A stretch of DNA of 64,000 bases from Winogradskyella luteola (GCF_019203985.1 NZ_JAGSPD010000001.1:248001-312000), one strand, 5' to 3'; positions 51,533-62,529 are shown, counted from the first letter of the stretch. Notes: a model not told the origin generated them from the letters alone. Numbers and translations are program-made.

Positions 51533-52633
51533 ATGAAATTAAGACTTCCTATTCTCGGATTAATCCTAATAAGCATATTAACTTGTGCTCAAGATAAGAA
51601 TCCCATCAACACTAAAAATGACCATGAAATTATAGTGCCAGATTTAGACATTCCTTGGGCATTTACATTTCTCCCCGACGGTTCAATGCTAATAAATGAA
51701 AAAGAAGGCAGACTCATTCATTTTAAAAACCATAAGAAAACTGAAATTTCTGGCTTACCTGAAATCTATGTAAGAGGCCAAGGCGGATTAATGGACATAC
51801 TTCTTCACCCTAATTATGAAGACAATGGTTGGATATACTTTTCGTATGCATCTTCAAAAGGTGAAGGAAACGGTGGAAACACAACCATTGCAAGAGCCAA
51901 ATTAAAAAATAACACACTTATTAATTTTGAAGTACTATATAAGGCCGAGCCAAATTCTAGAAGAGGGCAACACTTTGGGTCGCGTTTAGTTTTTGATACG
52001 GATGGCTATTTATTTTTTACCATTGGTGATCGTGGTGATAGAGATACCAATCCACAAGACCTAACTAGAGATTGTGGCAAAGTATATCGACTTAATGCTG
52101 ATGGTACAATTCCAGAAGACAATCCCTTTATAGATACCCCTAAAACTAAAAAGGCAATTTATTCGTACGGACACAGAAATCCGCAAGGTATGGCGCTTCA
52201 TCCTAAAACAGGAGACATTTGGACTCACGAACATGGTCCAAAGGGCGGAGATGAAATTAATATTATAGCGGCTGGTAAAAACTATGGCTGGCCAGTCATT
52301 AGCTATGGCGTAAATTATAGCGGAACAAAATTTACTGACATCACAGAAAAAAAAGGTATGGAACAACCACTTCATTATTGGACACCTTCAATTGCACCAA
52401 GCGGTATGGCTTTTATCAATAGCAACAAATATGGTAATTGGAATGGTAACCTCTTGGTCGGATCATTAAAATTTCAATATCTAGACATGTGTACCATAAA
52501 AGACAATAAAGTGATAAAGGAAGAACGCTTATTAAATGAATTAGGAAGAGTAAGATGTATTGAACAGGGTCCTAGTGGTTATATTTATGTTGGTATTGAA
52601 AATTTAGGCATTGTAAAACTTATAAAGAAATGA
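51533..52633 (+). CDS. PQQ-dependent aldose sugar dehydrogenase, lipoprotein-like
   Basis: 366 residues from ATG 51533 (the TTG at 51509 is a less likely start). Signal LISILTC suggests lipidation, with Thr before Cys. The six-bladed propeller shows the soluble-glucose-dehydrogenase pattern: IPWAFTFLPDGSMLINEKEG, the active-site His in RGQHFGSRLVFDTDGYLFFT near residue 140, and SYGHRNPQGMALHPKTGDIW near 205, then THEHGPKGGDEIN. Members oxidise aldose sugars with PQQ in the periplasm and hand electrons to a cytochrome. A c-type cytochrome gene overlaps its stop by four bases. No PQQ synthesis genes are in the window. Confidence 0.88.
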   Translation: MKLRLPILGLILISILTCAQDKNPINTKNDHEIIVPDLDIPWAFTFLPDGSMLINEKEGRLIHFKNHKKTEISGLPEIYVRGQGGLMDILLHPNYEDNGWIYFSYASSKGEGNGGNTTIARAKLKNNTLINFEVLYKAEPNSRRGQHFGSRLVFDTDGYLFFTIGDRGDRDTNPQDLTRDCGKVYRLNADGTIPEDNPFIDTPKTKKAIYSYGHRNPQGMALHPKTGDIWTHEHGPKGGDEINIIAAGKNYGWPVISYGVNYSGTKFTDITEKKGMEQPLHYWTPSIAPSGMAFINSNKYGNWNGNLLVGSLKFQYLDMCTIKDNKVIKEERLLNELGRVRCIEQGPSGYIYVGIENLGIVKLIKK

Positions 52634-53091
52634 TAAAAGTATCTAAATATATATTACTGTTGTTAATAATAGTATCCTGTAATTCAAAAGAAAAGAAAAC
52701 TAATACAGTAGATTATCCTGAGAAAACATCATTAACACAAACAGACCCAAAACTAAAAACAAGTATGGAACGCGGTAAGTTGGTTTATGACGATATGTGT
52801 ATTACATGCCATATGGCAAATGGCAAAGGTGTTCCAAAAGCGTTTCCTCCATTGGCAGATGCAGACTACTTAAGAGATAATCAAAATAAAAGTATTTTAG
52901 GAGTTAAAAACGGAATGTCTGGCAAAATAATTGTCAATGGAATTACCTATAATAGCGTTATGACACCTCTAGGGCTTTCTAATGAAGAGGTTGCAGATGT
53001 TATGAATTATATTAACAACAGTTGGGGAAATAACTACGGAAAATTCTTGACTGCCCAAGAAGTGACAAATATCATTAAAAAACAAGAGTAA
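52630..53091 (+). CDS. c-type cytochrome, lipoprotein
   Basis: 153 residues. Lipobox IIVSC (about Cys16). One haem site CITCHMANGKG near residue 56, axial Met likely in NSVMTPLGLSNEEV near 112, and the C-terminal helix EEVADVMNYINNSWGN typical of class I cytochromes. The overlapping ATGA start makes it co-translated with the sugar dehydrogenase, so it is the probable electron acceptor of that enzyme. Confidence 0.88.
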   Translation: MIKVSKYILLLLIIVSCNSKEKKTNTVDYPEKTSLTQTDPKLKTSMERGKLVYDDMCITCHMANGKGVPKAFPPLADADYLRDNQNKSILGVKNGMSGKIIVNGITYNSVMTPLGLSNEEVADVMNYINNSWGNNYGKFLTAQEVTNIIKKQE

Positions 53092-53096
53092 TTAGC

Positions 53097-53104
53097 TAAC
53101 TTTG
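53097..53104 (+). promoter_or_regulatory. -7 promoter element (TAACTTTG) of udk
   Basis: Exact TAnnTTTG, 27 bases before the ATG at 53131, right after the cytochrome stop. No -33 element found. Confidence 0.5.
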
Positions 53105-53130
53105 TAGAACTAACTTAATCTAAAGATATA

Positions 53131-53736
53131 ATGCTAATTATAGGAATCGCTGGCGGAACAGGATGTGGTAAAACTACGGTAGTCAATACTATTCTAAACG
53201 AATTACCCGAGGGAGAAGTCGGTATCATTTCTCAAGATTCTTACTATAAAGATACCTCCCATCTCAGCTACGACGAACGTGTAAAAATCAATTTTGACCA
53301 TCCACGTTCCATAGATTTTGAATTGCTGGAAAAACACCTCAAAGAGCTTAAAAAAGGAAATTCCATAGACCAACCCATCTACTCCTTTGTAAAACATAAT
53401 CGTACAGGTGATACCATTTCTACAAAACCAAGAAAGGTCATGATTGTAGAAGGCATTTTAATTCTAACAAATCCAGAAATTAGAGAACTTTTTGATATTA
53501 AGATATTTGTTCATGCGGATTCAGACGAGCGATTAATCCGTCGACTAAAACGTGATATTTCTGAGCGAGGACGAGACATTGACGAAGTACTGACAAGATA
53601 TCAAAACACCTTAAAACCCATGCACCATCAATTTATTGAACCCATGAAAGAATATGCAGATATTATAATTCCAAACAACAAGTACAACACAGTTGCCGTA
53701 GACATCGTCAAAACCATAATCAACGAACGTTTATAA
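53131..53736 (+). CDS. udk: Uridine kinase
   Basis: 201 residues. P-loop GIAGGTGCGKTT at residues 5-16; the nucleoside-binding SQDSYYKD near 35 and NFDHPRSIDFELL near 52; the lid RRLKRDISERGRDIDEVLTR near 135. The enzyme phosphorylates uridine and cytidine with ATP or GTP in pyrimidine salvage. The FtsB-like gene starts at its stop codon (one-base overlap TAATG), and the operon continues into methylmalonyl-CoA mutase. Confidence 0.93.
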   Translation: MLIIGIAGGTGCGKTTVVNTILNELPEGEVGIISQDSYYKDTSHLSYDERVKINFDHPRSIDFELLEKHLKELKKGNSIDQPIYSFVKHNRTGDTISTKPRKVMIVEGILILTNPEIRELFDIKIFVHADSDERLIRRLKRDISERGRDIDEVLTRYQNTLKPMHHQFIEPMKEYADIIIPNNKYNTVAVDIVKTIINERL

Positions 53737-54062
53737 TGGGAATTTTCGATAATAAATACTTTAAGCCTTTCAAGAATATTTATCTGGTAATATTAGTATT
53801 ATTCGTTATCTGGATGCTATTCTCTGATGCACATTCACTACTATTTCACCACGAACTAAATACAGAAATAGATGAGTTGGAATACCAAAAAGAGCATTAT
53901 AACAATGAAATAGAAAAAGATAAAAAAGCCATTAAAGAACTGAGTACAGAAGATGGTATTGAGCGTACAGCACGCGAAAATTACAACATGAAAAAATCTG
54001 ATGAAGATATTTTTATAATTGAATACGAAGATAGCATAGCCAAACAAAAACAAGATGAGTAG
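53736..54062 (+). CDS. FtsB/DivIC family septum formation protein
   Basis: 108 residues. A short cytosolic start, one membrane helix (IYLVILVLFVIWMLFSDAHS, about 15-34), then a periplasmic coiled coil (HHELNTEIDELEYQKEHYNN) and the conserved end DGIERTARENYNMKKSDEDI. This is the FtsB/DivIC pattern, the FtsL-FtsQ partner at the division site. The uridine kinase-divIC-mutA order is common in Flavobacteriaceae. It overlaps the mutA gene by eight bases. Confidence 0.85.
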   Translation: MGIFDNKYFKPFKNIYLVILVLFVIWMLFSDAHSLLFHHELNTEIDELEYQKEHYNNEIEKDKKAIKELSTEDGIERTARENYNMKKSDEDIFIIEYEDSIAKQKQDE

Positions 54063-55434
54063 ATCTTTATTTAGCCAATTTGAAAGCGTATCCGCAAAAG
54101 CCTGGAAACAAAAAATTCAGGCAGATTTAAAAGGTGCAGATTATAACGACACTTTAATCTGGAAAACCAATGAAGGTATTGATGTAAAACCCTTTTACCA
54201 TTCAGATGATTTTGAGGATTTTCCCAATACCTCTAACAGTAAAGCAACACAATGGAAAATTGCTCAAACCATTGAAGTTTCAGATGCTAAAACAGCCAAT
54301 ATTAAAGCATTGAATGCTATCGAACGTGGTGCAGAAAGTATCCTATTTCATATTAAAACAGAAGACATTTCTATTGAAGATTTATTTCAAAATATTGATG
54401 TTGAAAAAATTCCTGTTGAAATTAAATGCGATTTTCTCTCTCATGAATTCATAAACAAAATTAAGAATGTCACTCTGGGCACAGCCGAAGAGTCTCGTGT
54501 CAACATACACGTCGACATTATAGGCAACCTAGCCAAAACAGGTAACTGGTACAATGACCTCAAGGACGACCATACAAAACTTGAGACCATTATAAAGCAA
54601 ACCAATCAGCTTTCTGTAAATTTAAGCCTATACCAAAATGCTGGAGCAACGATTGTGCAACAGCTCGCTTATGGCTTAGCACAAGTTAATGAATATCTAA
54701 ATCATTTAGAAGGAATCAACGATTGGTCACTGAACGAAGTCGAAGTGACTTTTAACACCTCAATTGGCTCAAACTACTTTTTCGAAGTCGCAAAACTCAG
54801 AGCCTTACGTCAATTATGGATAACGTTAGCATCAGAGTATAACGCTAATACCAAATGTAAAATATTGGCTAAACCAACCAAACGCAACAAAACCATTTAC
54901 GATTACAACGTTAATATGTTGAGAACAACAACAGAATGTATGAGTGCAATTCTTGGTGGGGCAGACACTATTTGTAATTTACCATACGATTTACTCTACC
55001 ACAAACCCAATGAATTTGGAGACCGCATTGCAAGAAATCAATTATTGGTTTTGAAAAAAGAAAGTTATTTCGATAAGGTTAATAATCCAGCAGATGGTGC
55101 ATATTATATTGAGAGTTTAACCCAACAATTGGCAGAAAAAGCATTGGGTCTATTTAAAGATATTGAAGCAAATGGAGGCTTTCTAAACCAGTTGAAAGAA
55201 GGAACAATTCAACGAAAAATTAAAGAAAGTGCTAAGAAAGAGCAAGCCGATTTCGATACTGAAAAACTAATACTTTTGGGCACAAACAGACATCCAAATC
55301 CTGCTGATAAAATGAAAAATGAATTAGAAATCAGTCCTTTTCTTGAGAAAGAAAAACGAAAAACACTTATTGAACCTATTATTCAAAAAAGATTATCTGA
55401 AAAATTGGAAATCAATAGATTAAATAAAGAGTGA
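54055..55434 (+). CDS. mutA: Methylmalonyl-CoA mutase small subunit
   Basis: 459 residues. TIM-barrel-type mutase domain with no B12-binding domain: [20 protein letters not shown] near residue 15, [20 protein letters not shown] near 200, and [20 protein letters not shown] near 285, followed by [20 protein letters not shown]. The subunit is non-catalytic and pairs with the large subunit. The enzyme interconverts methylmalonyl-CoA and succinyl-CoA for propionate metabolism. It is shorter than the small subunits of Propionibacterium but normal for Bacteroidota. Confidence 0.88.
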   Translation: MSRSLFSQFESVSAKAWKQKIQADLKGADYNDTLIWKTNEGIDVKPFYHSDDFEDFPNTSNSKATQWKIAQTIEVSDAKTANIKALNAIERGAESILFHIKTEDISIEDLFQNIDVEKIPVEIKCDFLSHEFINKIKNVTLGTAEESRVNIHVDIIGNLAKTGNWYNDLKDDHTKLETIIKQTNQLSVNLSLYQNAGATIVQQLAYGLAQVNEYLNHLEGINDWSLNEVEVTFNTSIGSNYFFEVAKLRALRQLWITLASEYNANTKCKILAKPTKRNKTIYDYNVNMLRTTTECMSAILGGADTICNLPYDLLYHKPNEFGDRIARNQLLVLKKESYFDKVNNPADGAYYIESLTQQLAEKALGLFKDIEANGGFLNQLKEGTIQRKIKESAKKEQADFDTEKLILLGTNRHPNPADKMKNELEISPFLEKEKRKTLIEPIIQKRLSEKLEINRLNKE

Positions 55435-55487
55435 AATCTACTATAGATAAAACCTATAATAGATATTTTATTCAAAAAAAACAAAAA

Positions 55488-57611
55488 ATGACTAGAAAGA
55501 ACGTTCAACATATCAAACTAAAGTCGAAAGCCAAAAATCAAAAACCAATGGCTTATAGCAATTTCCATACAGCTGAAGATATTGATGTAAAATCTACGTA
55601 TTCAAAAGAGGACATTGAAAATTTAGAACACTTGGATTTTGTTGCAGGCATTGCACCCAATCTCCGTGGCCCATACTCAACAATGTATGTAAGAAGACCT
55701 TGGACCATAAGACAGTATGCTGGCTTCTCAACAGCCGAAGAAAGTAATGCCTTTTACAGACGTAATTTAGCCGCAGGGCAAAAAGGCCTGTCTGTTGCTT
55801 TCGATTTAGCAACACATAGAGGTTACGACTCGGATCACGAACGCGTTGTTGGTGATGTCGGTAAAGCTGGAGTTGCCATCGACTCAGTTGAAGATATGAA
55901 AACCCTTTTCGATCAAATTCCGCTGGATAAAATGTCCGTGTCCATGACCATGAACGGTGCCGTACTCCCAATAATGGCATTTTATATTGTGGCCGCAGAA
56001 GAGCAAGGAGTAAAGCCAGAACAGTTGGCAGGTACAATTCAGAATGATATTCTCAAAGAATTTATGGTGCGTAATACCTACATTTACCCACCCACTCCAT
56101 CGATGAAAATTATTTCAGATATTTTTGAATACACCAGTAAGTATATGCCTAGATTCAATAGTATTAGTATTTCTGGTTATCATATGCAAGAAGCAGGAGC
56201 CACATGCGATATTGAACTGGCATATACACTTGCAGACGGGTTAGAGTATATTAGAAAAGGGCTTGAAGCTGGTATGGACATCGACACTTTTGCTCCTCGC
56301 CTATCCTTCTTTTGGGCCATTGGAATGAACCACTTTATGGAAATAGCAAAAATGCGAGCGGCACGAATGCTATGGGCAAAACTGGTGAAGCAATTCAACC
56401 CAAAAAACCCAAAATCCTTAGCTTTGAGAACCCATTGCCAAACCTCTGGCTGGAGTTTAACTGAGCAAGATCCTTTCAACAATGTGGCAAGAACCTGTAT
56501 TGAGGCTGCGGCAGCAGCTTTTGGAGGCACACAAAGTTTGCACACCAATGCTTTGGACGAAGCCATTGCATTACCTACGGATTTTTCAGCACGGATAGCA
56601 CGTAATACGCAAATTTATCTACAGCAAGAAACACATATCACCAAAACAGTCGATCCTTGGGCTGGCAGTTACTATGTAGAAAATCTAACCAATGCTATTA
56701 CCGAGAAAGCCTGGAAATTAATTGAGGAAGTTGAAGAACTTGGTGGCATGACTAAAGCCATAGAAGCAGGAATACCAAAACTAAGAATTGAAGAAGCTGC
56801 AGCACGCAAGCAAGCACGAATTGATTCTGGTCAAGACATTATTGTTGGCGTTAACAAATATCAACTCGAAGAAGAAGACCCTCTTCACATTTTAGAAGTC
56901 GACAACCAAACCGTAAGACATCAACAAATAGAACGCTTAAACCGAATAAAGTCTACTAGAAATACTGAAGACGTTACTTCGGCACTATCAAAATTGACAA
57001 AAGCTGCGAAAACAGGTGAAAATAATTTGTTAGCTTTAGCCGTAGATGCGGCTCGCAAACGCGCCACTTTAGGTGAAATCAGTGATGCCTTAGAAGCAGA
57101 ATTTGGACGTTACAAAGCACAAATAAAATCATTTAGCGGAGTGTACAGTAAAGAAATAAAAGACGATAAAAGCTTTAAAAAAGCAAGAGAATTGGCTGAC
57201 CAATTTGCAGAGCAAGATGGTAGAAGACCACGTATTATGATTGCCAAAATGGGACAAGATGGACATGACAGAGGCGCTAAAGTCGTAGCAACGGGTTATG
57301 CCGATGTTGGTTTTGATGTGGATATAGGGCCATTGTTTCAAACACCGAAAGAAGCGGCTAAGCAGGCTGTGGAAAACGATGTTCATATTTTGGGCGTTTC
57401 ATCTTTGGCGGCCGGACATAAAACTTTGGTACCCCAAGTCATTGAGGAATTAAAAACCTATGGCAGAGACGACATTATGGTCATTGTTGGCGGAGTCATC
57501 CCAAAACAAGATTACCAGTATTTGTTTGACGCTGGTGCTGTTGCCGTTTTTGGCCCAGGCACTAAAATTAGTGATGCTGCTATTCAGATTTTAGAGATTT
57601 TGATTGATTAA
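55488..57611 (+). CDS. mutB: Methylmalonyl-CoA mutase large subunit
   Basis: 707 residues from ATG 55488 ([11 protein letters not shown] matches the family's start); a GTG at 55431 that overlaps the mutA stop would add 19 residues and cannot be excluded. The barrel carries [20 protein letters not shown] near 75, [17 protein letters not shown] near 105 and the substrate-site [20 protein letters not shown] near 310. The C-terminal cobalamin domain has the base-off motif [11 protein letters not shown] near residue 589 with its coordinating His. Catalytic half of the mutase. Confidence 0.92.
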   Translation: MTRKNVQHIKLKSKAKNQKPMAYSNFHTAEDIDVKSTYSKEDIENLEHLDFVAGIAPNLRGPYSTMYVRRPWTIRQYAGFSTAEESNAFYRRNLAAGQKGLSVAFDLATHRGYDSDHERVVGDVGKAGVAIDSVEDMKTLFDQIPLDKMSVSMTMNGAVLPIMAFYIVAAEEQGVKPEQLAGTIQNDILKEFMVRNTYIYPPTPSMKIISDIFEYTSKYMPRFNSISISGYHMQEAGATCDIELAYTLADGLEYIRKGLEAGMDIDTFAPRLSFFWAIGMNHFMEIAKMRAARMLWAKLVKQFNPKNPKSLALRTHCQTSGWSLTEQDPFNNVARTCIEAAAAAFGGTQSLHTNALDEAIALPTDFSARIARNTQIYLQQETHITKTVDPWAGSYYVENLTNAITEKAWKLIEEVEELGGMTKAIEAGIPKLRIEEAAARKQARIDSGQDIIVGVNKYQLEEEDPLHILEVDNQTVRHQQIERLNRIKSTRNTEDVTSALSKLTKAAKTGENNLLALAVDAARKRATLGEISDALEAEFGRYKAQIKSFSGVYSKEIKDDKSFKKARELADQFAEQDGRRPRIMIAKMGQDGHDRGAKVVATGYADVGFDVDIGPLFQTPKEAAKQAVENDVHILGVSSLAAGHKTLVPQVIEELKTYGRDDIMVIVGGVIPKQDYQYLFDAGAVAVFGPGTKISDAAIQILEILID

Positions 57612-57858
57612 TATACAATAGAAGCAACTATTTCAACATTAATACCTCTTAATTCACTAGCTCATACCTTTATATAAGAACTTTTGCAATTATTAAATCC
57701 AATATAATAACATTCTCACCCACAATATCCAACTAAAAATTTAGTTAAAATAATGTTATTCCTTTTTACAACGATTTATAATACTTAAATTGGAGGAATT
57801 TCTTATAGAATCCGTCTAAACGAATTCTTCAATTATTAATCGATAAAACCATCAATCA

Positions 57859-60717
57859 ATGACAACAAAACTTTCTCAAGTATTTAAAACATTTTTTGTT
57901 TGTATTTTGCTAGTTACCTTTACAGCTAATGCACAGACCGCAACTTTAGAAAAACAGACTACTGGTGCCGTACCTTCTGATGCACTACCAATTACTCCAG
58001 AAGTGAAAATTGGCAAACTATCTAACGGACTTACTTACTACATTCAAAATAACGGAAAACCAGAGGATAAAGTAGAATTACGTTTAGCGCTTAAAGCAGG
58101 CTCTATAGTAGAAACCGAAGACCAACGTGGTTTAGCTCATTTTATGGAGCACATGAATTTTAATGGCACAAAAAACTTTAAGAAAAATGAGTTGGTAGAT
58201 TACCTCCAAGGTATTGGTGTTGAGTTTGGTGCCGACCTTAATGCTTATACAGGTTTCGACCAAACGGTTTACATCCTTCCGATTCCTAGTGATGATCCAG
58301 AAAAATTAGATAAAGGATTTCAAATCCTCCAAGATTGGGCAGGTAATGCACTACTGACAGATGAAGACATTGATGATGAGCGTGGAGTGGTTATCGAAGA
58401 ATACAGAACGCGCTTAGGAGCTGCCACAAGAATGCAATCTCGATATTTAGATAAAATCGCGTACAAATCTAAATATGCCGATCGTTTACCCATCGGAACT
58501 AAAGAAAATCTTGAAAACTTTAAGTACGAAAGTATCCGTAACTTTCAAAGAGATTGGTACAGACCCAACCTTATGGCTGTTATTGCCGTGGGTGATCTAG
58601 ATGTTGAAACTTTAGAAAAGAAAATAAAAGAAAATTTTAGTAGTTTAAAAAACCCTGAAAATCCAAAATCAAGAGAAGAGTTTTATTCACAAAGTCATGA
58701 AGGTACTTTTGTTGCCATTGAATGGGATGAAGAAGCCACAGGAAGTCAGGTTCAGATTTTTTATAAAGACAAAGGCAAGCCAAAAAAGACCAAAACTGTA
58801 GCAGATTATCAGCACAACATGGTTGAAGGGCTTTTTTCTCAGATGATTAATAACCGATTAAGAGAATACAGCAATAAACCCAATCCACCATTTATTTATG
58901 GATTTTCGTATCATGGAGGCACCATTGGTAATCAAGATGCCTACCAGTCTTTTGCACAAACCAATGAAACAGGCCAACTAGAAGCACTTAGAGTATTGTT
59001 AGAAGAAAATGAACGTGTAAAACGCTTTGGTTTTAAAGCCTCAGAATTAGAGCGCGCCAAAAAGGACTATTTGGCAAGATTAGAACGTCAGTTTAAAGAT
59101 AAGGACAAGCGTGAGTCCGAAAGAATTGTTGGCCGTTATGTACAGCACTTTTTACAAGAAAGTCCGATTCCCGGAATCGATTGGAGCTACGCTTTTGCTC
59201 AAAAAGAATTACCAAAAATAAAGTTGGAAGATGTTAATGGTCTAATTTCAGATTTTTTACATGACGACAATCGTTTGGTTATACTTACAGGCCCGAAAAA
59301 AGAAGGTCTTACAAAAGTAACCGAACAAGAAGTTATTGACTTATTAGAAGATGTTAAAAAAGCAGATGTTAAAGACTATGAAGATGAAGCGGTTAGAGAG
59401 GAATTGATGCCTATTAAACCTAAAAAGGGAAGTATTGCCAAAAAGGAAGTCAATAACGAAGGTAAGATCAATGAAACTACAACACTCACACTAAGCAATG
59501 GTGCTAAAGTCACCTATAAGAAAACAGATTTCAAAAATGATGAAGTATTAATGGAGGCTTTTAGCTACGGTGGTACATCATTATATACTACCGAAGAATT
59601 ACTGGAAACCTCAAGTGCCAACAGAGGTTTGTTTGAAGCTGGTATTGATGGTATTGACAAAAATGAAATGACAAAAATGACGTCTGGAAAAATCGTTAGG
59701 GTAAGACCTTTTATTGGAGGTAATTCTGAAGGTTTTACAGGTTCTGCATCACCTAAGGATATGGAGATGATGTTTCAAATGATTCATCTGTACTTCACTA
59801 AATTAGATAAAGATCCCGAGGCTTTTGCTTCATTTATAAGTAAGCAAAAAGCATTTTTGGGTAATATTTTATCTAATCCAAATATCGCATTCTCAATTGC
59901 TTATGGAGAATTTATTAGCGAAGGGAATCCAAGATATACAGGCTTCCCTGATGAAGAAGCTTTAGATAACGCCAACTACGATATGGCTTATGAGAAATAT
60001 AAAGAGCGGTTTGCAAATGCAGGAGATTTCCATTTCTACTTTGTAGGTAATGTAGATGAAGATAAAATTAAGGATTATGCAGAAACCTACATTGCTTCTT
60101 TGCCAAGTAGTGATAAAAAGGAAATGTATAAAGTATATGACTTCAGACCTAAATTTGGGTCACACGAGTTTACTTACTATAAAGGTACTGAGCCTAAAAG
60201 TCAGGTGAGACTCACATTTTCTGGCGAAACAGAATACAATAAGGACGAAGCAAGAGCAATGAATGCTTTAGGTGAAATTTTAAGTATCAAACTTATCGAA
60301 AAATTAAGAGAAGAAGAAGGTGGTGTCTATGGTGCTGGTGCAAGAGGTTCTATCAGTAAATTACCATATAGTCGCTATAACTTTAGTATCTCATTTCCTT
60401 GTGCACCAGAAAATGTCGAAAAGTTAATTGCAGCATCTCTTGCTGAAGTTGAAAGTATTGTAAAAAATGGCCCTACAGAAACGGATTTAGACAAAGTAAA
60501 AAAGGCATTATTACTCTCAAGAAAAGAAGATTTAGAGCAAAATCGTTTTTGGTTATCGACCATTAAGGATGCGGATTACAACATGAACGATTTAGAAGGT
60601 GTAGTTAATTATGAAGCTAATATCAATGCGTTAACAACTAAAGATATTCATAACGTGGCTAAGAAGTATTTAACTGATGGTTACATTAAAGCGGTTTTAA
60701 TGCCTGAAAAGGAATAA
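57859..60717 (+). CDS. M16 family zinc protease (insulinase-like), exported
   Basis: 952 residues with a signal peptide (ANAQ, about residue 26). Two M16 halves: the first has the zinc motif HFMEH near residue 94, with the further ligand Glu in VVIEEYRTRLGAA near 173. The second half (about 500-950) lacks HxxEH, as expected for the inactive partner half (LIEKLREEEGGVYGAGARGS near 820). This two-half arrangement within one chain matches pitrilysin-type proteins. It degrades peptides in the periplasm or at the outer membrane. Single gene followed by a terminator. Confidence 0.9.
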   Translation: MTTKLSQVFKTFFVCILLVTFTANAQTATLEKQTTGAVPSDALPITPEVKIGKLSNGLTYYIQNNGKPEDKVELRLALKAGSIVETEDQRGLAHFMEHMNFNGTKNFKKNELVDYLQGIGVEFGADLNAYTGFDQTVYILPIPSDDPEKLDKGFQILQDWAGNALLTDEDIDDERGVVIEEYRTRLGAATRMQSRYLDKIAYKSKYADRLPIGTKENLENFKYESIRNFQRDWYRPNLMAVIAVGDLDVETLEKKIKENFSSLKNPENPKSREEFYSQSHEGTFVAIEWDEEATGSQVQIFYKDKGKPKKTKTVADYQHNMVEGLFSQMINNRLREYSNKPNPPFIYGFSYHGGTIGNQDAYQSFAQTNETGQLEALRVLLEENERVKRFGFKASELERAKKDYLARLERQFKDKDKRESERIVGRYVQHFLQESPIPGIDWSYAFAQKELPKIKLEDVNGLISDFLHDDNRLVILTGPKKEGLTKVTEQEVIDLLEDVKKADVKDYEDEAVREELMPIKPKKGSIAKKEVNNEGKINETTTLTLSNGAKVTYKKTDFKNDEVLMEAFSYGGTSLYTTEELLETSSANRGLFEAGIDGIDKNEMTKMTSGKIVRVRPFIGGNSEGFTGSASPKDMEMMFQMIHLYFTKLDKDPEAFASFISKQKAFLGNILSNPNIAFSIAYGEFISEGNPRYTGFPDEEALDNANYDMAYEKYKERFANAGDFHFYFVGNVDEDKIKDYAETYIASLPSSDKKEMYKVYDFRPKFGSHEFTYYKGTEPKSQVRLTFSGETEYNKDEARAMNALGEILSIKLIEKLREEEGGVYGAGARGSISKLPYSRYNFSISFPCAPENVEKLIAASLAEVESIVKNGPTETDLDKVKKALLLSRKEDLEQNRFWLSTIKDADYNMNDLEGVVNYEANINALTTKDIHNVAKKYLTDGYIKAVLMPEKE

Positions 60718-60741
60718 ACCCATACATCAACATCTCAAAAC

Positions 60742-60773
60742 AAGCCATCTGAATGTAGAATTTTAGATGGCTT
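60742..60773 (+). terminator. Rho-independent terminator
   Basis: Perfect 9-bp stem AAGCCATCT / AGATGGCTT with a 14-base loop and a T-run, between the M16 gene and parA. Confidence 0.8.
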
Positions 60774-60859
60774 TTTTTGTTTACGCTATGTTAACAACTT
60801 CCGTTTTCAAAACCCATAATAAATCGTATTTTTAAACCCTTAATAAACCAAATTATTTA

Positions 60860-61627
60860 ATGGGTAAAATCATTGCAATAGCTAATCAAAAGGGAGGTGT
60901 TGGTAAAACAACGACTTCTGTAAACTTAGCAGCTTCTCTTGGAGCTTTAGAGAAGAAAGTCCTGCTTATAGATGCTGATCCACAGGCCAATGCGAGTTCT
61001 GGATTAGGTATTAATGTAGATGCTGTTGAAGTCGGTTCGTACCAAGTCTTAGAACATACCAAATCAGCAAAAGAAGCTATTGTAGCATCTAATGCGCCAA
61101 ATGTAGATGTAATCCCTGCACATATAGACCTTGTGGCGATTGAAATAGAATTGGTCGATAAAGATGATAGAGAGTACATGCTTAAAAAAGCTGTTTTAGA
61201 TTTAAAATCTGACTATGACTATATTTTAATTGACTGTGCCCCTTCTTTAGGCTTATTAACATTGAATGCTCTCACAGCATCGGATTCTGTAATTATTCCT
61301 ATTCAATGTGAGTATTTTGCACTCGAAGGTTTAGGCAAACTGTTAAATACTATTAAAAGTGTACAAAAAATACATAACGAAACGTTAGATATTGAAGGCA
61401 TGTTGTTGACGATGTTCGATTCGCGCTTACGATTATCAAATCAGGTGGTAGAAGAAGTTCAAAAACACTTTAGCGATATGGTGTTCGAAACAATTATTCA
61501 ACGTAATGTAAGATTGGGGGAAGCGCCAAGTTATGGAGAAAGCATCATTAACTATGATGTGAGCAGCAAAGGTGCAGCCAACTATTTAAGTTTGGCAAAA
61601 GAGCTTATAAAGAAAAATGAATTTTAA
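60860..61627 (+). CDS. parA: Chromosome-partitioning ATPase ParA (Soj)
   Basis: 255 residues. The deviant Walker A IANQKGGVGKTTTSVNLAAS is at residues 6-25, Walker A' LLIDADPQANASSGLG near 35, and Walker B DYILIDCAPSLGLLTLNAL near 118. Chromosomal ParA proteins of this length lack the extra N-terminal HTH of plasmid types. It binds DNA with ATP and moves ParB-parS complexes. parB follows with a one-base overlap. Confidence 0.93.
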   Translation: MGKIIAIANQKGGVGKTTTSVNLAASLGALEKKVLLIDADPQANASSGLGINVDAVEVGSYQVLEHTKSAKEAIVASNAPNVDVIPAHIDLVAIEIELVDKDDREYMLKKAVLDLKSDYDYILIDCAPSLGLLTLNALTASDSVIIPIQCEYFALEGLGKLLNTIKSVQKIHNETLDIEGMLLTMFDSRLRLSNQVVEEVQKHFSDMVFETIIQRNVRLGEAPSYGESIINYDVSSKGAANYLSLAKELIKKNEF

Positions 61628-62529
61628 TGGCGAAGGCAACTAAAAAACAAGCTTTGGGGCGAGGACTTTCAGCATTGTTGAAAGATCCAGAAAACGATAT
61701 AAAATCTGCAGAAGATAAGAATGCCGATAAAGTTGTTGGTAACATCGTAGAACTCGATATAGAAAGTATTGAAGTTAACCCATTTCAACCAAGAACCAAC
61801 TTTAACGAAGAATCCTTAAGGGAGTTAGCATCATCCATACGCGAGCTTGGTGTTATTCAACCTATAACAGTTAGAAAATTAGCATTTAATAAATATCAAC
61901 TTGTTTCTGGAGAGCGTCGTTTTAGAGCTTCAAAACTAATTGGTTTAGAAACGATTCCTGCTTATATCAGAATCGCCAACGACCAAGAATCGTTAGAAAT
62001 GGCATTGGTGGAGAACATTCAGCGCCAAGATTTAGATCCTATAGAAATTGCACTATCCTACCAACGCCTAATTGATGAAATTCAATTAACACAAGAACAA
62101 ATGAGTGAACGTGTTGGCAAAAAACGTTCTACGATTGCCAACTACTTACGATTGTTAAAACTAGACCCAATTATTCAAACTGGTATGCGAGATGGTTTTA
62201 TCTCAATGGGCCATGGCAGAGCTATGGTAAATATTGAAAGTCAGATCGATCAATTAGAGGTTTACGAAAAAATTATAAGTAATAAACTTTCCGTACGAGC
62301 TACAGAGCAGTTAGTAAAAAACTTAAATACAGAGGCAAGCCCAACTTCTCAAAGCGCACCAATCGAAGTCCCTAAACACATTAAAAAAGGTGTCAAGGAG
62401 TTTTCGGAATATTTTGGGCACAAGATTGATGTAAAAGTATCAAAAAACGGAAGCGGAAAAATCACTATTCCATTTCATTCGGAAGAAGATTTTAATAGAA
62501 TTAAAAAATTAGTGCAGCGTGCTAAATAA
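61627..62529 (+). CDS. parB: Chromosome-partitioning protein ParB (Spo0J/Noc family)
   Basis: 300 residues. N-terminal ParA-contact segment QALGRGLSALLKDPEND at 8-24, the CTPase/parS-loading core with FQPRTNF near 55 and the arginine box LVSGERRFRASKLIGLETIP near 92, then ENIQRQDLDPIEIALSYQRL near 128 and the HTH GKKRSTIANYLRLLKL near 163. Binds parS sites and spreads as a CTP-dependent clamp. No parS site is recognised in this window. Confidence 0.93.
   Translation: MAKATKKQALGRGLSALLKDPENDIKSAEDKNADKVVGNIVELDIESIEVNPFQPRTNFNEESLRELASSIRELGVIQPITVRKLAFNKYQLVSGERRFRASKLIGLETIPAYIRIANDQESLEMALVENIQRQDLDPIEIALSYQRLIDEIQLTQEQMSERVGKKRSTIANYLRLLKLDPIIQTGMRDGFISMGHGRAMVNIESQIDQLEVYEKIISNKLSVRATEQLVKNLNTEASPTSQSAPIEVPKHIKKGVKEFSEYFGHKIDVKVSKNGSGKITIPFHSEEDFNRIKKLVQRAK

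Noticed and set aside
55431-55487. GTG start for the methylmalonyl-CoA mutase large subunit
   Set aside because: The family begins at the [11 protein letters not shown] segment (ATG 55488); the extension is Lys-rich and not conserved as far as I know, though the stop overlap keeps it possible.
60860-62529. Replication origin next to parA-parB
   Set aside because: No dnaA gene, DnaA-box cluster or parS site is recognisable in the window.
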